DNA of 64,000 nt from Nocardiopsis sp. N85 (GTDB lineage: Bacteria; Actinomycetota; Actinomycetes; Streptosporangiales; Streptosporangiaceae). A model generated the notes under the pieces. The model saw only the letters and a program-made list of their open reading frames with translations. It made no database searches and was not told the origin of the DNA. Shown here in pieces: positions 8,440 to 18,306 of this stretch (its first letter is position 1; each line of letters starts with the position of its first letter). Location of the stretch: positions 62,001-126,000 of the forward strand of contig NZ_JARBUT010000005.1 of the NCBI RefSeq assembly GCF_028882275.1. Direction: 5' to 3'. The translations under genes and the position numbers were made by a program.

Positions 8440-8664
8440 ATGAGAGCGAGCAGCAGACACACCGCGAGCGAGCATGGGGACATGGAGTCAGTGAGCAGAC
8501 AGCTGAACGGTGAGTTACTCCGTAGGGCTGACGAGGCCCTCATGCGGCAGTGCTCACGGGAGCTGTACGAGGCTGTCTACGAGGCGGTCGGTGAGCCGAT
8601 GCAGTGGCGGGTGGTGAACGTCTCCGAGCACGTGCGGCGCCGGATTCGAGGCGACCTGGTGTAG
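8440..8664 (+). CDS. Small hypothetical protein
   Basis: ATG 8440 gives 74 residues, mostly helical and charged (LNGELLRRADEALMRQCSRELYEAVYEAVGE). AGGGAG precedes the start by seven bases. The upstream frame to 8380 would run through the hairpin, so the shorter form is chosen. There is no known motif. Codon bias is weaker than in neighbours, with several A- or T-ending codons, which suggests a recently acquired or poorly expressed gene. It diverges from the Cys-rich peptide operon. Confidence 0.5.
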   Translation: MRASSRHTASEHGDMESVSRQLNGELLRRADEALMRQCSRELYEAVYEAVGEPMQWRVVNVSEHVRRRIRGDLV

Positions 8665-9051
8665 TCACTCCCGGCCGGTGCATCACCCGGGCCCGTGCCG
8701 GTGCGCGGACGCGAGGGTGCGCACGATCTCCTCTGTCTCGCCGCCGATCCGGTACCCTCTCCGGCCGTGCGTAGGCCGGCCGAACAGCCGCCGGGTGTGG
8801 GTGTAGCCGTGGGCCTACGAACCCCACGTGTGGGAGGGCGTTCTGGCCGGGCACGGGGCCGACCAGGCGCGGGTGTGGAATGAACCGGCACCGGAGGCCG
8901 ACCATGTCGGCGCTGTGATCGAGGTCGCCACCCGGTAGGTTGTTCGTCCTTGGCCTGGCACCGTAGGACATGGCTCTGGACCCGATGGACGCGGAAGCGG
9001 CGAAGTAGTAAAGGCGCTTCCGGGCACGGCGAACGGTTCGACGATGATCTG
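8665..9051. other. Degraded region with short coding-like fragments
   Basis: No intact gene is present. Two fragments have normal codon bias but are closed by stops at both ends. One is on the plus strand at 8810-8938 (WAYEPHVWEGVLAGHGADQ and onward). The other is on the minus strand at roughly 8694-8817 (YTHTRRLFGRPTHGRRGY and onward). I do not recognise either. They look like gene remnants. Confidence 0.3.
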
Positions 9052-9248
9052 TCAGGGGGCGTCCGTCCAAGTCGGCCCGGCCCCGGAGTCGATCATCTCC
9101 TCCACCACATCGGCAACGAGTCTTCGAACGCCTCCGTGCGCTCGTCCGCCGGCCAGGACAGCGAGGGAAGCTCCGCAACGGTACCGAGGCAAGCCGTGTC
9201 CTCGGCCGACCAGCGCACTCGATACGTGTAGTGATCCGTTCCGCTCAC
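9052..9248 (-). pseudogene. HicB-like antitoxin, frameshifted
   Basis: From GTG 9248 the frame reads MSGTDHYTYRVRWSAEDT and then GTVAELPSLSWPADERTEA, the typical N-terminal HicB fold. It then runs out at an early TGA. The expected continuation, VRRLVADVVEEM followed by IDSGAGPTWTDAP, is in another frame and ends at 9052. The junction lies near 9131, and a small deletion of length not divisible by three explains it. The GTG overlaps the TGA of a short upstream frame. No HicA toxin gene is recognisable beside it. The alternative is an assembly error. Confidence 0.7.
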
Positions 9249-9479
9249 GTCTCTTCCTCCAGCCTGTCGATCGCGGCGAGGACCTGCCTCATCCGATGAG
9301 GGGGCGCTCGGCCGCTCGCGGTCCTGGACGTTCGCCGGGGCTCCGGCGGCCTCTTTCGAGACGTCCTCTGATCACCGTCGCGGGAGACCGCCGGTCCAAC
9401 GGAGGGCGACAGCGGCACGAGGAAGCACGTCGAGTGTCGGAGAAGGCCGAGGCCGCGTCCTGAGGGAGCACGGGCCCGC

Positions 9480-11201
9480 CTACTCCTCCTCCGGCTTCTC
9501 CTCCGGGGACGGGACGAGGACATCCTCCGGGGTGACCTGCCCGTACCCCATGGCCACGTAGAAGTCCTCCAGCGTCACGTACCCCGCCCGCCGGGCCGCG
9601 CCGATGAGGTCCCCCGAGGTCTCCGCCTCGATCAACCGACGGTCGCCCCCCATGTGCTCGGCCACCGCGCGACGCCCGTCGCCCTCCGCCTTCTCCCGCG
9701 CCCGGGTGCGGTACCAGGCCCCGATCGCCACGCGGGCCTTGCCCGTCCGGGCCGACTCCAGCCACGCCCGGTCCGGCCCCGGTTCGGCCTTGGTGATGAT
9801 CTGGACCGTGTCCCCCTCGCGGACCTGCGCGCTGGGCAGCGCCAGCCGCCCGTTCACCGTCGCCGCCGAGAACCGGTCACCGATCTCGTTGTCCAGGGCG
9901 TAGGCCACGTCCACCGGGGTCGACCCCTCCGGAAGGGTGAGGATCTGCCCGTTCACCGTCAACACCGTGATGCTGTCCGCCAGGTCGGTGCGCACCCCTT
10001 CGAGGAGTTCCTCCGCCGAGGCCCCCTCCTGCCAGCGCAGCAGCCGGGTCAACCACTCCGGGTCGGTGGTCCGCCCCGACACCAATCGCCCGTCGCGTCC
10101 GGTGCGCTCGTGGATCTCGGCGATGATCCCGTACTCCGACACCTGCTGCGCCCGCCCGTCGCAGATGATGATCTGCACCCGCCGCCCCGACTCCGTGACC
10201 ACGGTCGTGTGCAGCGCCTTGTACAGGTTGTACTTGGGCGAGGCGATGAAGTCGCGGAACTTCGCGGGGATCGGCTGCCAGCGCCCGTGCACCGCGCCCA
10301 GCGCCAGGTAGGCGTTCTGCTCTCCCCCGCGCACCACCACCAGGTACCGCACCGTCGCCGACGGGCCCAGGTCGACCAGCGGGGAACCCGAGTGGAACAC
10401 CGACGACAGATGCCGCGGCCGCACGTCCACGTCCGCCTTGACCCGGAAGGACGCCAGGCTGTCGCGCAGTGCCGTCGCCACCGAGTCGGTCTCGTACCGC
10501 GTCTCGTCCCGTACCCGGTCGACCCGCTCCCGGGTGTGCTCGAACTCCTCGGTCTCCAGGTACTCGAAACACAGGTCTTCGAGTTCCCGCTTGAGCTTGT
10601 AGACGCCCAGTCGTTCGGCGAGCGGGACGAGGAGTTCGCGGGTGCCCTTGGCGATCTTCACCCGTTTGTGCGGCGGCTGGAACTGGAGGGTCCGCAGGTT
10701 GTGGACACGGTCGGCGAGTTTGATCAGCAGGACCCGAAGGTCGTCGCGCGCGGCCACGACCATCTTGCGGAAGGTCTCCCCCGCGGCGGCGCTGCCGTAC
10801 ATGGACCGGTCGACCTTGGTGACCCCGTCGACCATGACGCCGACCTCGGTGCCGAACTCGGCGGCCAGGTGGCCCAGGCTGAACGGGGTGTCCTCCACCG
10901 TGTCGTGGAGGAGGGCGGCGACCAGCGTGGCGGTGTCCAGGCCGAGTTCGGCGAGGATGGTGGCCACCGCCAGCGGGTGGATGATGAACGGCTCGCCGCT
11001 CTTGCGCTTCTGCTCCCGGTGCAGGTGGTCGGCGACGGCGTAGGCGCGCGCCAGCAGGGCGACGTCGGCCTTGGGGTACCAGCGCAGGTGCTCGGCGATC
11101 AGCGCCTCGGCCTCGCCGGCCGGACGGGTGGTGGCCTTGGCCTGGTTGAGCCCGCGCCACCACTCGGTGGAGGCCGTCACATCCACATCGGGAGCTCCCA
11201 T
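9480..11201 (-). CDS. RelA/SpoT homologue, probably (p)ppGpp hydrolase only
   Basis: The protein has 573 residues. The HD hydrolase domain (about 45-190) is intact, with H75, the HDTVED motif at 99-104 and DRVHNLRTL at 164-172. The synthetase-like domain (about 250-365) is degenerate. The YSIYRKM-type motif reads LSSVFHSG, the DLxxVR motif reads SATVRY, and the EVQIRT motif reads RVQIIIC. A TGS domain follows (411-470). The Zn-finger and ACT domains of full RelA are missing, so it is shorter than the usual 720-850 residues. ATG 11201 has an AGGGG site. Removing ppGpp without making it is the inferred role. Confidence 0.88.
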   Translation of the reverse strand: MGAPDVDVTASTEWWRGLNQAKATTRPAGEAEALIAEHLRWYPKADVALLARAYAVADHLHREQKRKSGEPFIIHPLAVATILAELGLDTATLVAALLHDTVEDTPFSLGHLAAEFGTEVGVMVDGVTKVDRSMYGSAAAGETFRKMVVAARDDLRVLLIKLADRVHNLRTLQFQPPHKRVKIAKGTRELLVPLAERLGVYKLKRELEDLCFEYLETEEFEHTRERVDRVRDETRYETDSVATALRDSLASFRVKADVDVRPRHLSSVFHSGSPLVDLGPSATVRYLVVVRGGEQNAYLALGAVHGRWQPIPAKFRDFIASPKYNLYKALHTTVVTESGRRVQIIICDGRAQQVSEYGIIAEIHERTGRDGRLVSGRTTDPEWLTRLLRWQEGASAEELLEGVRTDLADSITVLTVNGQILTLPEGSTPVDVAYALDNEIGDRFSAATVNGRLALPSAQVREGDTVQIITKAEPGPDRAWLESARTGKARVAIGAWYRTRAREKAEGDGRRAVAEHMGGDRRLIEAETSGDLIGAARRAGYVTLEDFYVAMGYGQVTPEDVLVPSPEEKPEEE

Positions 11202-11596
11202 ACGAACCCCTTTCCATCGCCCTGCGAACCGGGTATCGGACCAGCCTACTGATCCCACGACACCCCGGTCCCACAAAGCCCGGAACCGGTCCCCGCCCAC
11301 TCGGACACGGACCGGGGTCGGTCCTGCGTTCCGTTTCCGGTGCGGCACGGACGGTGACCTCGGGGATGTCCGGAATCCCTGGTGGGAGAGCGACACCGAC
11401 GCCCTTCACGGCCTCGACCCCGCCACAGCCGCCGCCCCGGACGCGCGAACGCCCCACCGGGAGAACCGGCCCGGACGGCGCGAACGGGACGTGCGGGATC
11501 TCTCGCTGGGAACGCGATGACCAGCCCGGGACGCGCCAACGTCCGACCTCACCAACGGCGGGCGTCCCCTCGTGGGAGACACCCGCCCCGGACGCG
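11202..11596. other. Intergenic region with three imperfect direct repeats
   Basis: No gene is supported. A 20-base motif built around CCGGACGCGCGAACGCC occurs at 11435, 11525 (variant) and 11586, all in the same orientation. The third copy runs into the etfA terminator. Confidence 0.4.
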
Positions 11597-11634
11597 CGAA
11601 CGCCCGGCCGGGCGGAACCCTGGCCGGGCGTTCG
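11597..11634 (-). terminator. Terminator hairpin after etfA
   Basis: CGAACGCCCGGCC (11597-11609) and GGCCGGGCGTTCG (11622-11634) form a perfect 13-bp stem with a 12-base loop. It lies 19 bases after the etfA stop codon. No T-run follows, as is common in actinomycetes. Confidence 0.7.
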
Positions 11635-11652
11635 GAGTTCGCGAGCGCGGTG

Positions 11653-12597
11653 CTACTTGCGCTTCTTGATCTCCTCGGTCAGCTGCGGGGCGACGGTGTG
11701 CAGGTCGCCCACGACACCGAAGTCCGCCAGCTCGAAGATCGGCGCCTCGGGGTCCTTGTTGACCGCGACGATGTTCTTCGCGGTCTGCATGCCGGCCCGG
11801 TGCTGGATCGCGCCGGAGATGCCCAGGGCCACGTACAGGTTCGGGCTGACCGTCTTACCGGTCTGGCCGACCTGGAACTGGTTCGGGTACCAGCCGGAGT
11901 CGACGGCGGCGCGGGAGGCGCCGACGGCGGCACCGAGCGAGTCCGCGAGGGACTCGACCACGGAGAAGTCGTCGGAGCCGACGCCGCGACCACCGGAGAC
12001 CACGATGGCGGCCTCGGTGAGCTCGGGACGCGCGCCCTGCTCCTGCACGACGCGCTCGACGACCTTGGCGGTCTTGGCGGCGTCGGACGGCTCGACGGAG
12101 ACGGCCTCCTCGGCGGCGGCGCCGGTGGCGGCCTCCGCCGGGAAGGAGTTCGGGCGGACCGCGATGACCGGCACGCCGGTCTTGACGCGGGCGTGGGTGA
12201 CGGTGGAGCCACCGAAGATGCTGTGCTCGGCGACGAGGTCGGCGGTGACGTCGACCACGTCGGTGAGCACGCCCGAGCCCAGCTTGACGGCGGTGCGGCC
12301 GGCGATCTCCTTGTTCTCGGCGGTGGCCGAGACGAGGATGGCGACGGCGCCCTTGTCCTGGGCGAGCTTGGCGAGCAGCTCGGCCTTGGGAGCCACGACG
12401 TAGTCGTTGAGCTCGGCCGGAGCCACGTAGACCTTCTCGGCGCCGAACTCGGCCAGCGCGGCCTTGCCCGACTCCACACCTTCGCCGACCCAGACCGCCG
12501 CGGGCTCGCCGATGCGGCGCGCGGCGGTCAGCAGCTCGGTGGTGACCTTCTTGACCTGTCCGTCGACGTGGTCGACGAGGACGAGGACCTCAGCCAT
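11653..12597 (-). CDS. etfA: Electron transfer flavoprotein, alpha subunit
   Basis: This 314-residue protein has the usual length. The N-terminal ETF fold starts MAEVLVLVDHVDGQVKK. The C-terminal FAD-binding domain has VVSGGRGVGSDDF, then QVGQTGKTVSPNLYVALGISG and NKDPEAPIF, the ETF-alpha signature. With EtfB it accepts electrons from acyl-CoA dehydrogenases and passes them to the ETF:quinone oxidoreductase at the membrane. ATG 12597 is preceded by AAGGA. The gene follows etfB after 33 bases. Confidence 0.96.
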   Translation of the reverse strand: MAEVLVLVDHVDGQVKKVTTELLTAARRIGEPAAVWVGEGVESGKAALAEFGAEKVYVAPAELNDYVVAPKAELLAKLAQDKGAVAILVSATAENKEIAGRTAVKLGSGVLTDVVDVTADLVAEHSIFGGSTVTHARVKTGVPVIAVRPNSFPAEAATGAAAEEAVSVEPSDAAKTAKVVERVVQEQGARPELTEAAIVVSGGRGVGSDDFSVVESLADSLGAAVGASRAAVDSGWYPNQFQVGQTGKTVSPNLYVALGISGAIQHRAGMQTAKNIVAVNKDPEAPIFELADFGVVGDLHTVAPQLTEEIKKRK

Positions 12598-12630
12598 AAT
12601 CCTTGAACCTTCCTGAGTCTCTCGCCTGAC

Positions 12631-13410
12631 CTACACGAACTTCTTCTCGGCGAGGAAGTCGGCGATCTTGGCGCCGCCGTCACCCTCGTCCTTGACGATC
12701 GTGCCCGCGGCGCGCGGCGGCGCGGCGGCGAAGTCGACGGTCTCGGTGGTGGCGTTGGCCAGCCCGACCTTGGCGGTGTCGATGCCGGCGTCGGCGGCGG
12801 ACTTCTTGTCCACCGGCTTCTTCTTCGCCTGCATGATGAGCTTGAAGGACGGGTAGCGCGGCTCGTTGATCTTCTCCACGACGGAGACGACCGCCGGGAG
12901 CTGCGCCTCGACGACGTCGTAGCCGTAGTCGGTCTGGCGCTGGATCCTGATGGCGCCGCCGTCCACGTCGACCTTGCCGGCCAGCGTGAGCTGGGGCAGG
13001 CCGAGGTACTCGGCGAGCGCGGCGCCGACGACGCCGGTGCGGGCGTCGGTGGACTCCGAGCCCAGGACGACGAGGTCGAACTCCAGGGTGCCCAGGGCCT
13101 GCGCGAGAGCGTAGGCGGTCTGGAGGGAGTCCGAGCCGTGGATCGCGTCGTCGTTGACGAAGACGGCCTTGTCGGCGCCCATCGACAGGGCCTTGCGGAT
13201 CGAGTCCGTGGCCTGGTCGGGACCCATCGTCAGGACGGTGACCTCGCCGCCGTGCTTCTCCTTGAGCAGGAGGGCCTCTTCGATCGCGTACTCGCAGAGC
13301 TCGTTGATGACGCCGTCGGACGCTGCGCGGTCCAGCGTCTTGTCATCGGGGTTGAGCTTCCGTTCGGTCGCCGTGTCCGGGACCTGCTTGACCAAAACGA
13401 CAATATTCAT
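12631..13410 (-). CDS. etfB: Electron transfer flavoprotein, beta subunit
   Basis: This 259-residue protein begins with the family signature MNIVVLVKQVPDT, and AMP-site residues lie in VLTMGPDQATDSIRKALSMG. The motif EARLPAVVSV-type segment appears as EAQLPAVVSVVEKINEPRYP, close to the canonical ETF-beta signature. ATG 13410 is chosen because the family starts there; an in-frame GTG at 13434 has an unlikely leader. It forms an operon with etfA. Two related palindromes lie 160-230 bases upstream and may be operators for a lipid-metabolism repressor. Confidence 0.96.
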   Translation of the reverse strand: MNIVVLVKQVPDTATERKLNPDDKTLDRAASDGVINELCEYAIEEALLLKEKHGGEVTVLTMGPDQATDSIRKALSMGADKAVFVNDDAIHGSDSLQTAYALAQALGTLEFDLVVLGSESTDARTGVVGAALAEYLGLPQLTLAGKVDVDGGAIRIQRQTDYGYDVVEAQLPAVVSVVEKINEPRYPSFKLIMQAKKKPVDKKSAADAGIDTAKVGLANATTETVDFAAAPPRAAGTIVKDEGDGGAKIADFLAEKKFV

Positions 13411-13568
13411 GGCCGGTGGCCGACCTCCCTGCACTCCATATCCGCCGTGCGGCGGTCGGACGCTGGCGCGCCCCGTACTGCCAACAATGCCGAATGACGT
13501 TCGGTCACCCGACGGCGGGGCCGGTCTTTCCGGTCGATCGGTCCCGCGGTGTGCTCATAGTTCAGATG

Positions 13569-13582
13569 TTACTGGCTAGTAG
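13569..13582. promoter_or_regulatory. Putative operator 1 upstream of etfBA
   Basis: TTACTGGCTAGTAG is a near-perfect palindrome with arms TTACT and AGTAG. It lies 159 bases upstream of the etfB start in an AT-richer segment. Its form resembles TetR-family operators of actinobacterial fatty-acid genes; that link is inference. Confidence 0.4.
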
Positions 13583-13632
13583 CATGAAGGCCAACCCACA
13601 GCCCCCCGTTTTTACTTAGGAAACCCTAACCA

Positions 13633-13642
13633 CTACTGGTAG
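13633..13642. promoter_or_regulatory. Putative operator 2 upstream of etfBA
   Basis: CTACTGGTAG has arms CTAC and GTAG. It shares the CTACTGG core with the reverse of the site at 13569, and the two lie 64 bases apart. Confidence 0.3.
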
Positions 13643-13961
13643 CGCCGACTCCCGCGCCTCCGCAATAGGGTGATCCACCGGTTCGTCGGACCAGGCCGGC
13701 ACGGATCCGACGCCCCTTCTCACACCTTAGTCACCGCGCCGCCGCGCGCCGGCGTCGCATCGCCTCTGTAACGGGGAACACCCCCGCCGGAACCCGCGTT
13801 CCCCACCCCGGAGACGGTCGCTCCCGCCCCCGGGACCGTCCCTCCGGCCATGGCCGCGCCCCTCCGGACGGGCACCGCCCTCCCCGATCGCCCCGCGAAC
13901 GGCTCGGGCGCCCCGGCTCCCGAGGGAACGGAGGCGCCCGGCGCGGCGTGCGGCGCCGGCC
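13643..13961. other. Intergenic region between etfBA and the kinase gene
   Basis: This is the etfB upstream part plus the 3' flank of the kinase gene. The stretch from 13740 is very GC-rich and shows no coding frame with a recognisable product. Confidence 0.4.
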
Positions 13962-16361
<2,400 letters not shown>

Positions 16362-16673
16362 CGAGAACTCATCCCCTCAAAAGACCGCATACCGCCACGT
16401 CCAGCTTATCGGCCGGGGGGATGGGTCACCATTGGCTTGTACGGACCTCCGACGGGGCCCTGTGGTCCGCTCGGCGCCGCCGGAAGGTCTGGGGGCTCCG
16501 GCGGCCGACCCCTCGTCGGACGACCATCACCGAGTATGACGGAAAAACCGTGCGAGCGGTTCCCTCCACCGCGCCCGAACTGGCCGGTTTCGGACTCCGG
16601 GATGGGTGTTTCGGTCACACCGTGCCCGTGACACCCACCCCGCCCTCCATGCCGGCTCAGCGACCGGTCGGTG
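16362..16673. other. Intergenic region upstream of the kinase gene
   Basis: No gene is supported. It holds the kinase promoter region and the 3' flank of the enoyl-CoA hydratase gene. I see no convincing promoter or terminator. Confidence 0.4.
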
Positions 16674-17492
16674 TCATCGGCCGGTGAAGACGGCCTTGCC
16701 CGGCCCCTGCTCGACGAAGCTGCGCATGCCGGTCTTCTGGTCCTCGGTGGCGAACAGACCCGCGAAGTGCAGCCGCTCGATCTCCAGACCGGTGTCCAGA
16801 TCGGTCTCCAGACCGCGGTCCACCGTCTCCTTGGCGGCGGCCAGCGCGATCGCGGGACCGTCGGCGAAGCGGGCGACGTAGGCCACCGCCTCGGCGTAGA
16901 CGTCCTCGTCCGCGACGACGGCGTCCACCAGACCGATCTCCTTCGCCTCGTCGGCACCGACGTGGCGACCGCTGAAGATCATCTCCTTGGCGCGGGCCGG
17001 GCCGATGAGCCGGGGCAGCCGCTGGGTGCCGCCGGCACCGGGGATCACCCCGAGCCGGATCTCGGGTACGCCCAGCTCGGCCCTGCTCCCCACCACCCGG
17101 AAGTCGGCGGCCAGCGCCAGTTCCAGACCGCCGCCCAGGGCGTACCCGGTGACGGCCGCCACGACCGGCTTGGGGATGCGCGCCACGGCGGTCAGCGCGC
17201 CCTGGAGGTCACGGGCGTACTCCAGCATCTCGGCGTGGGTGCGCTCGGCCATCTCCTTGATGTCGGCCCCCGCCACGAAGAACCGCTCGCCGCCGTAGAC
17301 CACGACCGCGCGGGCCGCCGGGTCGGCGGCGACCTGCGCGGCGGCCTCGGCGATCTCGGCGGTCAGCACCGCGTTGAGCGCGTTCACCTTGGGTCGGTCC
17401 AGCCGGATCACGGCGACCGCCGGGTGTTCGGGGTCGGTCTCCACGCGCACGAACTCGGCCACGTGCTCCACCTCTTCGTTCATCGACGTCAC
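16674..17492 (-). CDS. Enoyl-CoA hydratase/isomerase family protein
   Basis: This crotonase-fold protein has 272 residues. Oxyanion-hole segments are RFFVAGADIKEM and TGYALGGGLELALAADFRV. The two acidic catalytic positions of true hydratases are present, in LGGGLELALAAD and GVPEIRLGVIPGAGGTQRLPR. It probably hydrates 2-enoyl-CoA in beta-oxidation. GTG 17492 and ATG 17483 are both possible starts; neither has a good ribosome binding site. It lies 25 bases downstream of the YkoC-like gene and may be read through from that operon, although the functions are unrelated. Confidence 0.9.
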   Translation of the reverse strand: MTSMNEEVEHVAEFVRVETDPEHPAVAVIRLDRPKVNALNAVLTAEIAEAAAQVAADPAARAVVVYGGERFFVAGADIKEMAERTHAEMLEYARDLQGALTAVARIPKPVVAAVTGYALGGGLELALAADFRVVGSRAELGVPEIRLGVIPGAGGTQRLPRLIGPARAKEMIFSGRHVGADEAKEIGLVDAVVADEDVYAEAVAYVARFADGPAIALAAAKETVDRGLETDLDTGLEIERLHFAGLFATEDQKTGMRSFVEQGPGKAVFTGR

Positions 17493-17517
17493 TGTCCCCG
17501 GATTCCTATCACCCGGC

Positions 17518-18306
17518 CTACGAGAACAGCAGTACCAGGGTGCCCAGCCGCGCGGACAGGGCGTAGGCGGACACCAACAGCAGGAGCGCGCAGATCGGCA
17601 ACAGCGTGTCGGCGGTGCGCCAGCGGCTGTGCCGTGAGCGGCTGCGCGGGCCGGTGCCGAACGCGCGCGCGTCCATGGCGGTGGCCATGAGCGTGCCGGT
17701 GCGGATGGCCCGGACCAGGAGCGCGAACATCCGCCCGAAGAACAACGTCACCATCCGGACCGGGTTACGGCCCGCCTCCAGTCCGCGGGCCCGGCGGGCC
17801 AGGGTGATGGTGCGCCACTGGTCGGCGAGCAGCGGGATGAGCCGCAGTGCGGCCAGCACGCCCATGGCGGGGCGTTCGGGCACCCGGAGGCGCTGGACGA
17901 GGCCGTCGGCCAGGTCGGTGGGATCGCTGCCGGCGGCGACGAGCAGACCGGGCAGGGCGATCGCCAGCAGGCGCACCGCCGCGCCCAGGGCGCCCTCCCA
18001 GCCCTCCACGCCGTAGAGGTGGTTGACCAGTCCGCTGGACAGACCCATGAGGAGGAAGGGCCCGCCCAGGACCAGCAGGGTGCGCCGGTCCAGTCCGCTG
18101 AACGGCACCAGCGCCAGGACGCCCAGCAGCACCACGCCGCCGGTGACGGCGTCCACCGCCGGGACCAGGCCCAGGCCCAGGATCAGCGCGGCCACGAGCT
18201 TGGCCGCCGGGTTGAACCGGGTCAGCCAGTGGCGGGCGCCGCCGTCCTCGGGCGCCTCGAAGGTGAGCGCGTCCCCGACCGCCCCGGGGTGTTCACGATC
18301 GGCCAC
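17518..18306 (-). CDS. ykoC: ECF transporter transmembrane (EcfT) subunit, YkoC-like
   Basis: The protein has 262 residues and several membrane helices. The EcfT coupling motif ARG appears in TLARRARGLEAGR, with a second basic motif near DARAFGTGPRSRSRHS. It couples the ATPase to the substrate-binding subunit. GTG 18306 is chosen because it follows GAGGGGG and overlaps the ATPase stop by 14 bases. Order and riboswitch place it in a thiamine-precursor uptake operon. Confidence 0.88.
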   Translation of the reverse strand: MADREHPGAVGDALTFEAPEDGGARHWLTRFNPAAKLVAALILGLGLVPAVDAVTGGVVLLGVLALVPFSGLDRRTLLVLGGPFLLMGLSSGLVNHLYGVEGWEGALGAAVRLLAIALPGLLVAAGSDPTDLADGLVQRLRVPERPAMGVLAALRLIPLLADQWRTITLARRARGLEAGRNPVRMVTLFFGRMFALLVRAIRTGTLMATAMDARAFGTGPRSRSRHSRWRTADTLLPICALLLLVSAYALSARLGTLVLLFS

